Origin: Clostridiales bacterium
GTDB lineage: Bacteria; Bacillota; Clostridia; Christensenellales; CAG-138
DNA length: 13,563 bases
Direction of reading: 5' to 3'
NCBI GenBank assembly: GCA_004558825.1
Contig: SFDB01000022.1
Coordinates: forward strand, 1-13,563
Shown: positions 1 through 6,605 of the stretch, piece by piece
Layout: each line of letters starts with the position of its first letter
Numbering within the stretch: the stretch's first letter is position 1
Made by a program: the position numbers and the translations under genes
The notes under the pieces: generated by a model
The model's input: the letters and a program-made list of their open reading frames with translations, nothing else
What the model was told of the DNA's origin: nothing
Database searches by the model: none

Positions 1-1
1 A

Positions 2-109
2 CGCCTTGCGCCGAGCTGCAAAGGCGCAAAGCTGATGGACGGCAAGGTTTTCAAGGGCAGCGTCGGGCATCAGGAGCTTGCGGCGTGGGTTGAAGGACTT
101 GGACTTTAA
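2..109 (+). CDS. Flavodoxin-like protein, C-terminal end only (partial)
   Basis: An open frame enters from the left edge and stops at TAA 107-109, giving 35 residues. The tail contains GAKLMDGKVFKGS and ends AAWVEGLGL. That layout, a strand with a 'GK.F.GS' turn followed by an amphipathic helix ending in Leu, is what I know from the C-termini of clostridial flavodoxin and flavodoxin-4 type FMN proteins. The cofactor-binding part lies outside the window, so the assignment rests on a short tail and is tentative. The next gene starts 33 bases downstream, so they could be co-transcribed. Confidence 0.45.
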   Translation, partial: RLAPSCKGAKLMDGKVFKGSVGHQELAAWVEGLGL

Positions 110-142
110 GGGGCAGACAAATCGGCGTTTGGAGGGGATCTC

Positions 143-661
143 ATGCTTAAAATACTTGCCATTATAATAGAACTGTTCGCCTCTATATTCGTTTTGTGGG
201 TGCTGACATTGCTCTCAACCCTTTTGCATGAATTCGGCCATGCCATCGGTTATATGCTTGCGACAGGAGACAGACATTGGCATATACGAGTCGGATGGGG
301 AAAACGGCTTCTGAACACGAAAGCGTTGACCGTGAATCTGCTTGTTTTTGATGGATTCTTTACCCCGTCGGAAAAGAAGATCGATACAAAAGCAAAGCTA
401 ATCATGACTCTCTTGGGAGGTCCTGTCTTTTCTCTCCTGCTGCTCGCAGGACTTTCGGCTCTGAAATTCGGTGGGTTCTCCTTTCAATCAGATTTTTTTG
501 CTGACGGCGTGATTGCATTCTTTTTGAATGCTGCGTTTTCTATCAATCTGTTTATTCTGGTTTTATCCATTGCTCCGTTTCACTATTTTTATGGGGAGAT
601 AAAGGGGCTGGAAACAGACGGTCTTCAAATAATCCATGCCATCAAAAGGCGCGGCGAATGA
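143..661 (+). CDS. Membrane-embedded M50-type zinc metalloprotease
   Basis: A 172-residue, very hydrophobic protein. The zinc motif HEFGH lies at residues 29-33 inside the first membrane segment (about 5-40), with two His ligands and the catalytic Glu. A second hydrophobic block (about 86-108) carries LGGPVFS, matching the conserved Gly/Pro loop of M50 proteases. A third block (about 120-148) leads into GLETDGLQII at 155-164, which fits the 'DG' third metal-ligand motif. Together these support an intramembrane or membrane-proximal protease fold like the small site-2-protease-type enzymes of Firmicutes. The substrate is unknown, and no PDZ or CBS domain is present. The start is supported by GGAGGGG at 131-136, seven bases before ATG. 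It could belong to an accessory cluster with the two broken genes downstream. Confidence 0.75.
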   Translation: MLKILAIIIELFASIFVLWVLTLLSTLLHEFGHAIGYMLATGDRHWHIRVGWGKRLLNTKALTVNLLVFDGFFTPSEKKIDTKAKLIMTLLGGPVFSLLLLAGLSALKFGGFSFQSDFFADGVIAFFLNAAFSINLFILVLSIAPFHYFYGEIKGLETDGLQIIHAIKRRGE

Positions 662-723
662 ATCCCGGTGCCGGTGCTTTAAGAATTCAATAAATTCCAG
701 TTTAACGAACAGGAGATGATCGC

Positions 724-934
724 ATGAAAATTCTACATGAACTTTCTTGGCTATGGGAAACGCTGGGCATTGCACTTTTGGCTGCGGCTGTCTGCATGGC
801 TTGCGCCGCGCTGATCTGCAAGGCAGCGAAGAAGAAGCTCGACGAAAAGGTGTTGGCGGTCGTAGGTGGCTGCGGCATTTGTAGGGGCAATTCTGGCGAT
901 CATTCTGATCGCCCGGACACCGATGCCGCTTTGA
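724..934 (+). pseudogene. Small two-helix membrane protein, broken by a one-base frameshift
   Basis: The ATG at 724 follows AGGAG at 711-715. The first 46 or so residues contain one membrane helix (about 13-34) and a basic KAAKKK loop. The nominal frame then becomes polar and low-complexity (GNSGDHSDRPDTD) up to TAA 952-954. Shifting by one base near 862-872 restores a second helix reading AAAFVGAILAIILIA, followed by RTPMPL and a TGA at 932-934. The simplest explanation is one extra G in 'gtaggtgg'. The restored stop leaves room for the GGAGG at 941-945 that serves the next gene, which supports the restored reading. The original would be a roughly 69-residue two-helix protein of unknown function. 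A sequencing error is equally possible. Confidence 0.65.
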
Positions 935-953
935 CAGGACGGAGGATTGCATA

Positions 954-1184
954 ATGCCGCTTCAAATCGGCGGAAATGACATCACAAAAATGAAGGTGGA
1001 CGCAATCGTCAACGCTGCCAACGAGTCGCTGCTGGGTGGCGGCGGCGTGGATGGCTGCATCCATCGTGCTGCAGGGCCGGAGCTGCTGGCTGAATGTAAA
1101 ACGCTGGGCGGATGTGAAACCGGCAGCGCAAAGATCACCGGAGCAGGAAAGCTGCCTTGCAAGTATGTTATGTCTTTGAAATAA
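954..1184 (+). pseudogene. Macrodomain (ADP-ribose-binding) protein, C-terminally truncated
   Basis: The 76-residue frame carries the N-terminal half of a macrodomain of the O-acetyl-ADP-ribose deacetylase (YmdB-like) type. It has VDAIVNAANESLLGGGGVDG (residues 15-34) with the Asn-Ala-Ala-Asn and glycine-rich ADP-ribose loop, followed by IHRAAGPEL. Family members usually run to about 170 residues or more. Here the match is lost after KLPCKYV (about residue 72), where one would expect 'I.TVGP'; instead it reads MSLK and stops. The second ADP-ribose loop and C-terminal helices are missing, so the product is probably inactive or unfolded. The start is supported by GGAGG at 941-945. The breakpoint at about 1168 adjoins AT-rich sequence, suggesting an insertion or deletion by a mobile element. 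Confidence 0.8.
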
Positions 1185-1352
1185 ACGAGGCTCTGTTCGC
1201 ATTTGACCAGAGCATGCTTGGTGCATAAGAGAACGACGAATCGGAAGTTTTAGAGATGATAAATTCTGATTTTATATTGCAGCATACTGCTTTCTCGATA
1301 TTTCCGCCCTTGCCTTGACCGAGTAGCGTCCGTCGAGCTGCCCGTGTTTCGC
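1185..1352. other. AT-rich non-coding stretch beside the macrodomain breakpoint
   Basis: No convincing gene is visible on either strand between the end of the truncated macrodomain frame and the small RHH gene. Together with 1488-1708 it forms a locally AT-rich tract, different from the left-hand genes. I read it as debris of an inserted element, since the RHH family next to it is typical of clostridial integrative elements. A minus-strand open frame reaches across to about 1371 but lacks a ribosome site and resembles nothing I know. Confidence 0.35.
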
Positions 1353-1487
1353 CTAAAATTGCTCTATGCATTCTCGTATAAGTACCAATATTTGACTGTT
1401 TGCCGAACGCCCTTCATAATCGGCGGTACAATGAAGCTTGTTCAGCATTCTTTCGTCAATTCTTACGGATACACTTTTAATAGTCAT
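1353..1487 (-). CDS. Small ribbon-helix-helix (Arc-like) DNA-binding protein, possibly truncated
   Basis: From the ATG at 1485-1487 the frame gives 44 residues. The order is a short beta strand KSVSVRID (4-11), helix 1 around MLNKLHCTADYEGRS, and helix 2 with SANSQILVLIRECIEQF. This is the Arc/MetJ-type RHH pattern, and the 'ADYEGRSANSQILVLIR' core is typical of small regulators on clostridial integrative elements. RHH proteins bind operators as dimers of dimers, so it is likely a repressor. The ribosome site is weak (GGTGTGG), and a longer upstream open frame to 1694 is not RHH-like. It ends with an amber TAG where relatives usually continue into a charged tail. The frame after the TAG still reads AKHGQLDGRY, so a nonsense mutation is plausible. 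Confidence 0.6.
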   Translation of the reverse strand: MTIKSVSVRIDERMLNKLHCTADYEGRSANSQILVLIRECIEQF

Positions 1488-1708
1488 GTAATCCACACCA
1501 ATGTGTTCAGAATGATTCCATTTTATATTCAGCATATGATATAATGCCCATACTGAACGCATTGTATGTTCAAAATACATTCTGTCGATATTCGGCAGAA
1601 TAGCGGGGAACATCGGAACGGTTTTAACAGCTCTTCCGTTTGTGTTTAAGCGGATAGCTGTGGGACTTTCCGTGAACCCAAGCTTTATCGACATGAAAGG
1701 TAAAAGTT

Positions 1709-1999
1709 ATGGACGAACAAAAACTTGCACGCGCCATGGAGGCCTTTATTCGCCGTCAAATAAGCGACTGCGAGAATAAAGAACCGGACGAGCTGCGTCG
1801 GGCGCTTCGGGATTGCGGCGACTGCCGCAAAATGATAAATGATCTGCTCGGAGAGGATAAGCAGCATATTTGTAAGGAGCTTGATAATTCGATGGAGCAT
1901 GCCGGAGAGCAGATGCGTAATTTTTATTATCGCTCGGGTTTTTCCGATGCGTTGGTGTTTATACGCGACTGGATGCGCAACGGCGAAGAAAACCAATAA
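1709..1999 (+). CDS. Small hypothetical protein (96 aa)
   Basis: Not recognised with confidence. It is a soluble, charged, mostly helical protein with a DCGDC motif near residues 35-39 and a C-terminal segment FYYRSGFSDALVFIRDW. The latter resembles the 'YxxGFxxAxxLxxE' end seen in several short phage- or element-borne Firmicutes proteins, but I cannot name a family. AAAGG at 1699-1703 precedes the ATG, and a strong terminator follows the stop by three bases, so it is probably a real monocistronic gene. It converges on the PAP2 gene downstream. Confidence 0.6.
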   Translation: MDEQKLARAMEAFIRRQISDCENKEPDELRRALRDCGDCRKMINDLLGEDKQHICKELDNSMEHAGEQMRNFYYRSGFSDALVFIRDWMRNGEENQ

Positions 2000-2002
2000 T
2001 GC

Positions 2003-2041
2003 AACGGAGCCGCCGAAAACATGACGACGGCTCCGTTTTTT
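2003..2041 (+). terminator. Rho-independent terminator of the 1709-1999 gene
   Basis: The arms 2003-2012 (AACGGAGCCG) and 2028-2037 (CGGCTCCGTT) form a perfect 10-bp stem that continues inward past one mismatch, and are followed by a run of T to 2041. On the minus strand the stem is preceded by A's but lacks a good T run, so it would end the converging PAP2 transcript less efficiently. Confidence 0.85.
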
Positions 2042-2050
2042 GTTCTTTGC

Positions 2051-2728
2051 TTATGCCTTCTTATTCTTATTATGCCTGCGTTTTATCCATGCGCTGAGCT
2101 TATCATATCCGCCCTTATAAATGAACAGATATGTCGGTATGCATACGACTATCGACGCAAAAATGTCGAGCGCCGAATGCTGCTTGATAAATACGGTTGA
2201 AATCGATATGAGTGCTGCCAGCACAACCGCTCCGATTTTGTAAAACACGCTCTTTAACGCTTTGCAGTCAAACACGCACACGGCGGCGGCTATAGAACCT
2301 ACGACATGCATACTCGGCAGAACATTAGTGTTCGTGTCGCTCGCATACAGTATCTTGACAATATCCACGAGCACATTGTCCCGCGCAAATTCCGTCGGCC
2401 GTAGGTCCTGTCCGTTTGGGAATACCATGCAAATTATAAGGCTTATCGCAAAAGTGCTGAACCAATACCACATATATCTTTTGAAGGCCGGCACATCCTT
2501 GAACAGCGCGACCATGCCGACAACCGCCATGAACGGATACCACAGCACATACGGTATTACAAACCATTCGCAAAAAGGAATGTAATCGTCCAACGGTATA
2601 TACGACACCCAATAGTCGCAGTCAGGGCCTATTGCTTTTTCAAGCAAAAAGAACCACACAAGGTATGCCGGCAGCAGAAGCACAAGCAAAAGATGCTTGT
2701 TTTGTTTAAGACGCTCTTTGAGTTTCAA
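2051..2728 (-). CDS. PAP2-type membrane lipid phosphatase/phosphotransferase-like protein
   Basis: A 225-residue protein with about six hydrophobic segments (near 12-31, 55-76, 85-103, 138-155, 163-182, 189-205). Three motifs in order match the PAP2/inositol-phosphoryl-transferase (PAP2_3) layout: GQDLRP at 106-111, PSMH at 138-141, and STVFIKQHSALD at 177-188 with the catalytic His and Asp. Such enzymes dephosphorylate lipid phosphates or move phospho-head groups at the outer membrane face. The Lys/Arg spacing is the PAP2_3 variant rather than classic KX6RP. The start is TTG (2726-2728), chosen because CTCCT at 2736-2740 on the plus strand gives AGGAG seven bases upstream. It lies 15 bases after the lipid kinase stop, so the two almost certainly form an operon. 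Confidence 0.8.
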   Translation of the reverse strand: MKLKERLKQNKHLLLVLLLPAYLVWFFLLEKAIGPDCDYWVSYIPLDDYIPFCEWFVIPYVLWYPFMAVVGMVALFKDVPAFKRYMWYWFSTFAISLIICMVFPNGQDLRPTEFARDNVLVDIVKILYASDTNTNVLPSMHVVGSIAAAVCVFDCKALKSVFYKIGAVVLAALISISTVFIKQHSALDIFASIVVCIPTYLFIYKGGYDKLSAWIKRRHNKNKKA

Positions 2729-2743
2729 TAAATATCTCCTGAT

Positions 2744-3640
2744 TTATTTTCTATTCACAATAAGCTTTATAGCATTGTGAATGTTTTTAATTATAACAAT
2801 TGGCGCACCGGCATCATACTCGCCGTCAAGAGTCCAAGGCACGTCGTCGTCCGTATACATTACAACATGTGGCGCAGACACGAACGTTATCAGTTCTTCG
2901 TCAAACTCGTTCGTCTGTATCGACATAATTATTCTGCTAAGCTCCAGAGCGGTTTTGGGAAACTTCACGAGTGTAACCTCGCAAAGCCCGTCGTTCATGT
3001 CGACAAATGCGTCGTCGAGCGTAACGATGCCCGCTATAGACGTCGAATTGCTTACTGCACCGAAAATATAGTCGTCCTCGAATACCTTGTTGTCAATTTC
3101 CGCCCGTACATGCACGGGATGCATCGACGGCAGATCCTTTATTCCTTCGAGTATATACGCAAGATGGCCAAGCGCGTTTTTCGCCGATTGAGCCGTGGAG
3201 TACGAAGCGCCCGTAAACGCTCCGAATGAAGCGATGTATGAAAAGCATCGTCCGTTAAAGCTGCCTGCATCGAGACTGCGCGGCTCGCCGCAAACGATGT
3301 CCCGAGCTGCCTGCAATATGTCCTTAGACAATTTCAAGCTGTTCGCAAAATCATTTGTGCTTCCGGCAGGTATGTATCCGATCGGCACGTTTGCCTCCGA
3401 GGATATGACGCCCATCATCACCTCGTTAAACGTTCCGTCGCCGCCTATGCAGACGACCGCATCAAACATGGATGCACGCCGTTTCACGAATTCTGTTGCG
3501 TCGCCTCTTTTTTGAGTGACAAACACGGTGCATTCATATCCGCCCGACGAAAAAATACCGAGTATATCGGTAAGGTAACGGTTCGCGCGCTTTTGTCCGG
3601 CACACGGGTTAATCACAACGAGCATCTTTTTGTCGAGCAT
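2744..3640 (-). CDS. Diacylglycerol kinase-like lipid kinase (YegS/BmrU/DagK family)
   Basis: About 298 residues, the usual length. INPCAG near 10-15 matches the NPxAG strand. GGDGTFNEV at 66-74 is the nucleotide-binding GGDGT signature, and PAGSTNDFAN at 91-100 is the family PxGTxNDFA motif with an inserted Ser. The C-terminal beta-rich lipid-binding domain is present (DGLCEV, WTLDGEY). It should phosphorylate diacylglycerol or a related lipid with ATP at the inner membrane face. I prefer ATG at 3638-3640 over GTG at 3644-3646, because GAGG sits seven bases before the ATG but only one base before the GTG. It is first gene of an operon with the PAP2 protein, a kinase/phosphatase pairing that suggests lipid phosphate turnover or head-group synthesis. 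Confidence 0.88.
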   Translation of the reverse strand: MLDKKMLVVINPCAGQKRANRYLTDILGIFSSGGYECTVFVTQKRGDATEFVKRRASMFDAVVCIGGDGTFNEVMMGVISSEANVPIGYIPAGSTNDFANSLKLSKDILQAARDIVCGEPRSLDAGSFNGRCFSYIASFGAFTGASYSTAQSAKNALGHLAYILEGIKDLPSMHPVHVRAEIDNKVFEDDYIFGAVSNSTSIAGIVTLDDAFVDMNDGLCEVTLVKFPKTALELSRIIMSIQTNEFDEELITFVSAPHVVMYTDDDVPWTLDGEYDAGAPIVIIKNIHNAIKLIVNRK

Positions 3641-3654
3641 ATACACGCCTCACA

Positions 3655-3673
3655 TAATTAGCAAAGCTAATTA
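3655..3673. repeat. Perfect 8-bp inverted repeat in the lipid kinase leader
   Basis: TAATTAGC and GCTAATTA are separated by AAA. It lies between the candidate start point and the ribosome site of the lipid kinase gene, so it could be a repressor operator or a short 5' UTR hairpin. Confidence 0.6.
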
Positions 3674-3688
3674 ATTCATGTTTTTCTA

Positions 3689-3717
3689 AGGATAGCACAT
3701 AAATAAAAAAACGTAAA
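3689..3717 (-). promoter_or_regulatory. Candidate promoter of the lipid kinase-PAP2 operon
   Basis: Read on the minus strand, TTTACG (3712-3717) and TATCCT (3689-3694) are separated by exactly 17 bases. Each matches four of six sigma-A consensus positions, and the spacer is T-rich. Transcription would start near 3682, just upstream of the inverted repeat. Moderate support only. Confidence 0.4.
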
Positions 3718-3819
3718 GGCATGAATCGACGTAATGGCTGCGAATAAGCCGCTACAATACTGTGTGTTCGCGTGATATGAAGAAGAACGGTCGAAGGCGA
3801 GGGGCGAGAGCATCTAACT

Positions 3820-4014
3820 ATATAATATCAGCGCAGGGAAAGGGAGTCAACCCATTGAGCGGGCAGAGGCTTACGGCGTTTGTTGGCGGCAGCAATTCGG
3901 CAGATGCATGGTATGACAAACGGCGATGCGGCGGGGGAGAGCCCCAATGATTGCATATGCCGTTTATTATGTGAAAGCAGTGCGCAAGAGCGCCCGAGGG
4001 CGATGCGGGCTTGC
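3820..4014 (+). other. Structured intergenic region, possible non-coding RNA
   Basis: The divergent gap 3641-4113 holds no credible gene: short frames here lack ribosome sites and resemble no protein I know. It does contain strong hairpins. Arms 3918-3924 (AAACGGC) and 3959-3965 (GCCGTTT) pair perfectly. They continue through a G-U pair and the 4-bp stem 3926-3929/3953-3956 with one bulge, and an apical GGGG-AGAG-CCCC hairpin (3934-3945) caps the structure. A second structure pairs GCAAG 3984-3988 with CTTGC 4010-4014 around CGCC/GGCG. An isolated TATAAT at 3821-3826 has no matching -35. I compared it mentally with cobalamin, c-di-GMP, THF and yybP-type riboswitches and saw no match. It could be an unassigned leader RNA, a small RNA or just decayed sequence. 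Confidence 0.35.
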
Positions 4015-4043
4015 AGAAATCAGTTTGTAGATTTTACAAAATA

Positions 4044-4074
4044 TTTACAAAAAAGCGCGGTAATCGGTTATAAT
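4044..4074 (+). promoter_or_regulatory. Candidate promoter of the DUF362 gene cluster
   Basis: TATAAT at 4069-4074 is a perfect -10. The best -35 is TTTACA at 4044-4049 (spacer 19) or TTACAA at 4045-4050 (spacer 18), slightly long. It lies about 40 bases before the start codon, with AAGGAG in between, so the position is right for the downstream operon. Confidence 0.6.
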
Positions 4075-4113
4075 ATTAGAAATATGCTAATGCTAAGTTA
4101 AAAGGAGAATTAT

Positions 4114-5196
4114 ATGTCGAAGGTATTATTCGCACCGATGAGCTTTAACCGCTTTGATGCGAACCAAACGCTGCCGGCGCGGTTCAAGCGGCTGCTTGAG
4201 GCGTCAACGTTGGCGGAGACCGTGAAAAAAAAGAGCGTCGCCATAAAGATGCATGTAGGAGACAATTTGACGTACAGCACCATACCGCCGGTTTTCGTGC
4301 GTATTCTTGTTGATTTTCTGCATGAGCATGAAGCGAATTGCTTCGTTTGCGATCATGCGATTGCGCAGCGCAAGCCGTGGCAGCGCGGATACACGGAATC
4401 GATACTGGGTTGTCCCGTGTTAGACGTATGCGGGCATTTGGATAAATACTATTATACAAAAGAGGCGGGATACAAGACGCTGCGTGAGATAGACGTTGCG
4501 GGCTATATAAACGATGCCGACTTCCTTATCGATTTTTCGCATGTAAAGGGGCATGGCGCATGCGGATACGGCGGAGCGTGCAAAAATATAGCCATGGGCT
4601 GCGTGACGCAGCGCACGCGCGCTCAGATACACGGGTTGCAAGGCGGTATAGCGTGGGATGAGAAAAAATGCATACATTGCAGCGCCTGCATCAATTCATG
4701 CAACCATAACGCGAACAGGTTTAAGGACGGAAATTACCGCGTTAATTACCATAACTGCACGCTTTGCCAGCATTGTGTCAAGGTATGCCCGACATCGGCG
4801 ATAAAGCTTACACGCAACGATTTCCATGAGTTCCAGAAGGGCATGGCGGTATGCACGAAAACGGTGCTCGATACGTTTGAGCCGAAAAACGCATACTTTA
4901 TTAACGTGCTGACGGCGATAACGGTGCTTTGCGATTGTTGGGGGCTGACGACGCCATCGGTTGTCCCCGACATCGGCATACTCGCTTCAGACGACATTGT
5001 TGCCGTAGAAAGGGCGTCGCTCGATGCCATAAAAACAGAAAATCTCATAACTGCGGGCATTCCCGAAGGAATGATCCTCGGTGAGAACGGTCACCTTTTT
5101 GAACGGATTCACGGCAAAGATCCTTTTGTTCAGGTGCGTGAGCTTGAGCATCTTGGCCTGGGAACGCAGGACTATGAGATTGAGACAATAGACTGA
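4114..5196 (+). CDS. DUF362 domain protein with two [4Fe-4S] ferredoxin motifs
   Basis: A 360-residue protein. The N-terminal part (VAIKMHVGD at 42-50, then FVRILVDFL) and the block FSHVKGHGACGYGGACKN (141-158) are the conserved DUF362 core. Two classic iron-sulphur motifs follow: C186-x2-C189-x2-C192-x3-C196 and C215-x2-C218-x2-C221-x3-C225-P. These proteins are common in anaerobes and presumed to move electrons; the reaction is not established. No signal peptide or membrane segment is visible, so it should be cytoplasmic. AAAGGAG at 4101-4107 precedes the ATG by six bases. It heads a plus-strand cluster: the glycosidase gene starts 18 bases after its stop. Confidence 0.88.
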   Translation: MSKVLFAPMSFNRFDANQTLPARFKRLLEASTLAETVKKKSVAIKMHVGDNLTYSTIPPVFVRILVDFLHEHEANCFVCDHAIAQRKPWQRGYTESILGCPVLDVCGHLDKYYYTKEAGYKTLREIDVAGYINDADFLIDFSHVKGHGACGYGGACKNIAMGCVTQRTRAQIHGLQGGIAWDEKKCIHCSACINSCNHNANRFKDGNYRVNYHNCTLCQHCVKVCPTSAIKLTRNDFHEFQKGMAVCTKTVLDTFEPKNAYFINVLTAITVLCDCWGLTTPSVVPDIGILASDDIVAVERASLDAIKTENLITAGIPEGMILGENGHLFERIHGKDPFVQVRELEHLGLGTQDYEIETID

Positions 5197-5214
5197 ACTT
5201 GATGGGTTAACTGA

Positions 5215-6228
5215 ATGAAGAAGTCAAATAACAGCGTGCCGATGCATCCTGCGTTTACGATAACAATAGACATATTGCTTACATGCATCTGCATAGGAAC
5301 TTTTTTCCTGCTCAACAATGTGGTTGTGTGGGACAAAGACAACGTGGGGGTAAATCTTTTTACGCCTGTGCCGACATTTATGCCGACGCTTCAGCCTGCT
5401 GCCGACCCGACGATTGACCTTGGCAGCGAGCCCGTGGAAGCGACGCCTACGCCTATACCGGGGCTGCTTGGAAATAAATTCGCCGAGCTGTTTACAGACG
5501 GCGAAGTAATATCTACCGACACGGAGTATACGAGCGACAAGATACATATCAGTTTATCCGAGCATAAAAAGGATAAAGCAGTATACCACGTCGCAGATAT
5601 ATACATAAGAGATATACACGCGTTCAGGGCGGGCTTCTCATCGGGCGAATACGCAAACCGTGGGACTAAGTATATTGCCGATGCGTCTGAGATGTATGGC
5701 GCAATAACAGCCATAGCGGGAGATTACTGCCAAAACGCGGCCGACGGACTCGTTATACGCGACGGCGTGATGTACAGAAATACGCTTAGCGAACTTGACA
5801 TATGCGTCTTGTACATCGACGGCACGATGGAGACGTACAAGCCTGAGGAGGTCGACACAGAAGCGATAATCGCGCGCGGCGCATATCAGGCGTGGTGCTT
5901 CGGACCGGAGCTGCTCGACAAAAACGGTATGCCGATACAGGAATTCACATCGCGCATAAAGGGACTTAATCCGCGCTCGGCGCTCGGCTACTATGAACCG
6001 GGTCACTATGTGTTTGTCGTCGTAGACGGCAGAAACAGAGAGCATTCCGTCGGAATGACGCTTGCGCAGCTTTCGCAGCTTTTTTATGAGCTTGGCTGTA
6101 CGCGCGCTTACAATCTCGACGGCGGCAGAAGTGCGGGCATGACTTGGAACAGCAGCCTTATCAGCGTTCCGCCGCTTGAAGATGGGGAACGCAGAATAGG
6201 CGACATACTTTATATTAAAGAGCCGTAA
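5215..6228 (+). CDS. Membrane-anchored phosphodiester glycosidase (NAGPA/DUF2233 family)
   Basis: 337 residues with one N-terminal membrane segment (about 15-37) and a Pro/Thr-rich linker (about 50-82), so the catalytic domain should face outside. The domain from about 105 to 335 has AIAGDYC (166-172), NPRSALGY (252-259) and YNLDGGRSAGM (299-309). These match the phosphodiester glycosidase fold typified by the mammalian mannose-6-phosphate uncovering enzyme and bacterial DUF2233 proteins. Members cleave sugar-1-phosphodiester bonds. In Gram-positive envelopes this suggests action on a phosphodiester-linked glycopolymer, which is inference. The ribosome site is poor (no clear AGGAG before ATG 5215), so translation may be coupled to the DUF362 gene. 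Confidence 0.85.
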   Translation: MKKSNNSVPMHPAFTITIDILLTCICIGTFFLLNNVVVWDKDNVGVNLFTPVPTFMPTLQPAADPTIDLGSEPVEATPTPIPGLLGNKFAELFTDGEVISTDTEYTSDKIHISLSEHKKDKAVYHVADIYIRDIHAFRAGFSSGEYANRGTKYIADASEMYGAITAIAGDYCQNAADGLVIRDGVMYRNTLSELDICVLYIDGTMETYKPEEVDTEAIIARGAYQAWCFGPELLDKNGMPIQEFTSRIKGLNPRSALGYYEPGHYVFVVVDGRNREHSVGMTLAQLSQLFYELGCTRAYNLDGGRSAGMTWNSSLISVPPLEDGERRIGDILYIKEP

Positions 6229-6242
6229 GCGAGGGCCGTAAA

Positions 6243-6467
6243 ATGAAAAAGCTTTACATACATGTGTCGTTCATTCTTGCGGGATTTATAGGCACGCTCG
6301 TCATTCTCGACGGCTTTAATCCCGCAATGGGCTTCTATAGGTCGGAGGTCACACAAATTGCCATTATAGCGCTTTGCGTGATAACGATTGCAAACTCGGT
6401 TGTGTACACCATACATAGGTATATCAAGAGAAAAAATAGGCGAAGCAAGACAAAAAAAGGCGAGTAA
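6243..6467 (+). CDS. Small two-helix membrane protein of unknown function
   Basis: 74 residues: hydrophobic segments at about 6-25 and 36-58, a short polar loop between them, and a strongly basic tail (RYIKRKNRRSKTKKGE). By the positive-inside rule the tail should be cytoplasmic. A GAGGG ribosome site at 6231-6235 precedes ATG by seven bases, and it starts 14 bases after the glycosidase stop, so it is probably the last gene of that operon. I recognise no family. No clear terminator hairpin follows before the tRNA promoter. Confidence 0.65.
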   Translation: MKKLYIHVSFILAGFIGTLVILDGFNPAMGFYRSEVTQIAIIALCVITIANSVVYTIHRYIKRKNRRSKTKKGE

Positions 6468-6549
6468 GAGCTCGATTTAATGCGGCGGCGCGAGAAAAAA
6501 CGCTTAAATTTCGGCTTTTTGCAAATAAGAAAAATTCTGAAATTTGTTG

Positions 6550-6578
6550 TTGACAAACGCTGCCGCTTTCTGTATAAT
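6550..6578 (+). promoter_or_regulatory. Consensus sigma-A promoter of the tRNA operon
   Basis: TTGACA (6550-6555) and TATAAT (6573-6578) are both perfect matches with the ideal 17-base spacer. Transcription should begin about 20 bases before tRNA-Pro. A promoter this strong fits a stable-RNA operon. Confidence 0.93.
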
Positions 6579-6605
6579 TGTCACCGTGCGATGAAGAAGC
6601 GCGAA

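Noticed and set aside
1392..1420. Promoter-like TTGACT-17-CATAAT on the plus strand
   Set aside because: It lies inside the RHH coding sequence, almost 300 bases from the next plus-strand gene, and its bases are explained by conserved RHH codons.
1488..1694. N-terminal extension of the RHH frame to 1694
   Set aside because: The extension has no RHH character or ribosome site at its start; the family begins at the ATG at 1487. A plus-strand reading of 1580-1690 (GRIAGNIGTVLTALPFVF) looks membrane-like but has no start codon and breaks off.
3762..4101. Two short plus-strand open frames in the divergent gap
   Set aside because: No ribosome sites, no protein-like pattern, and they overlap strong RNA-type hairpins.
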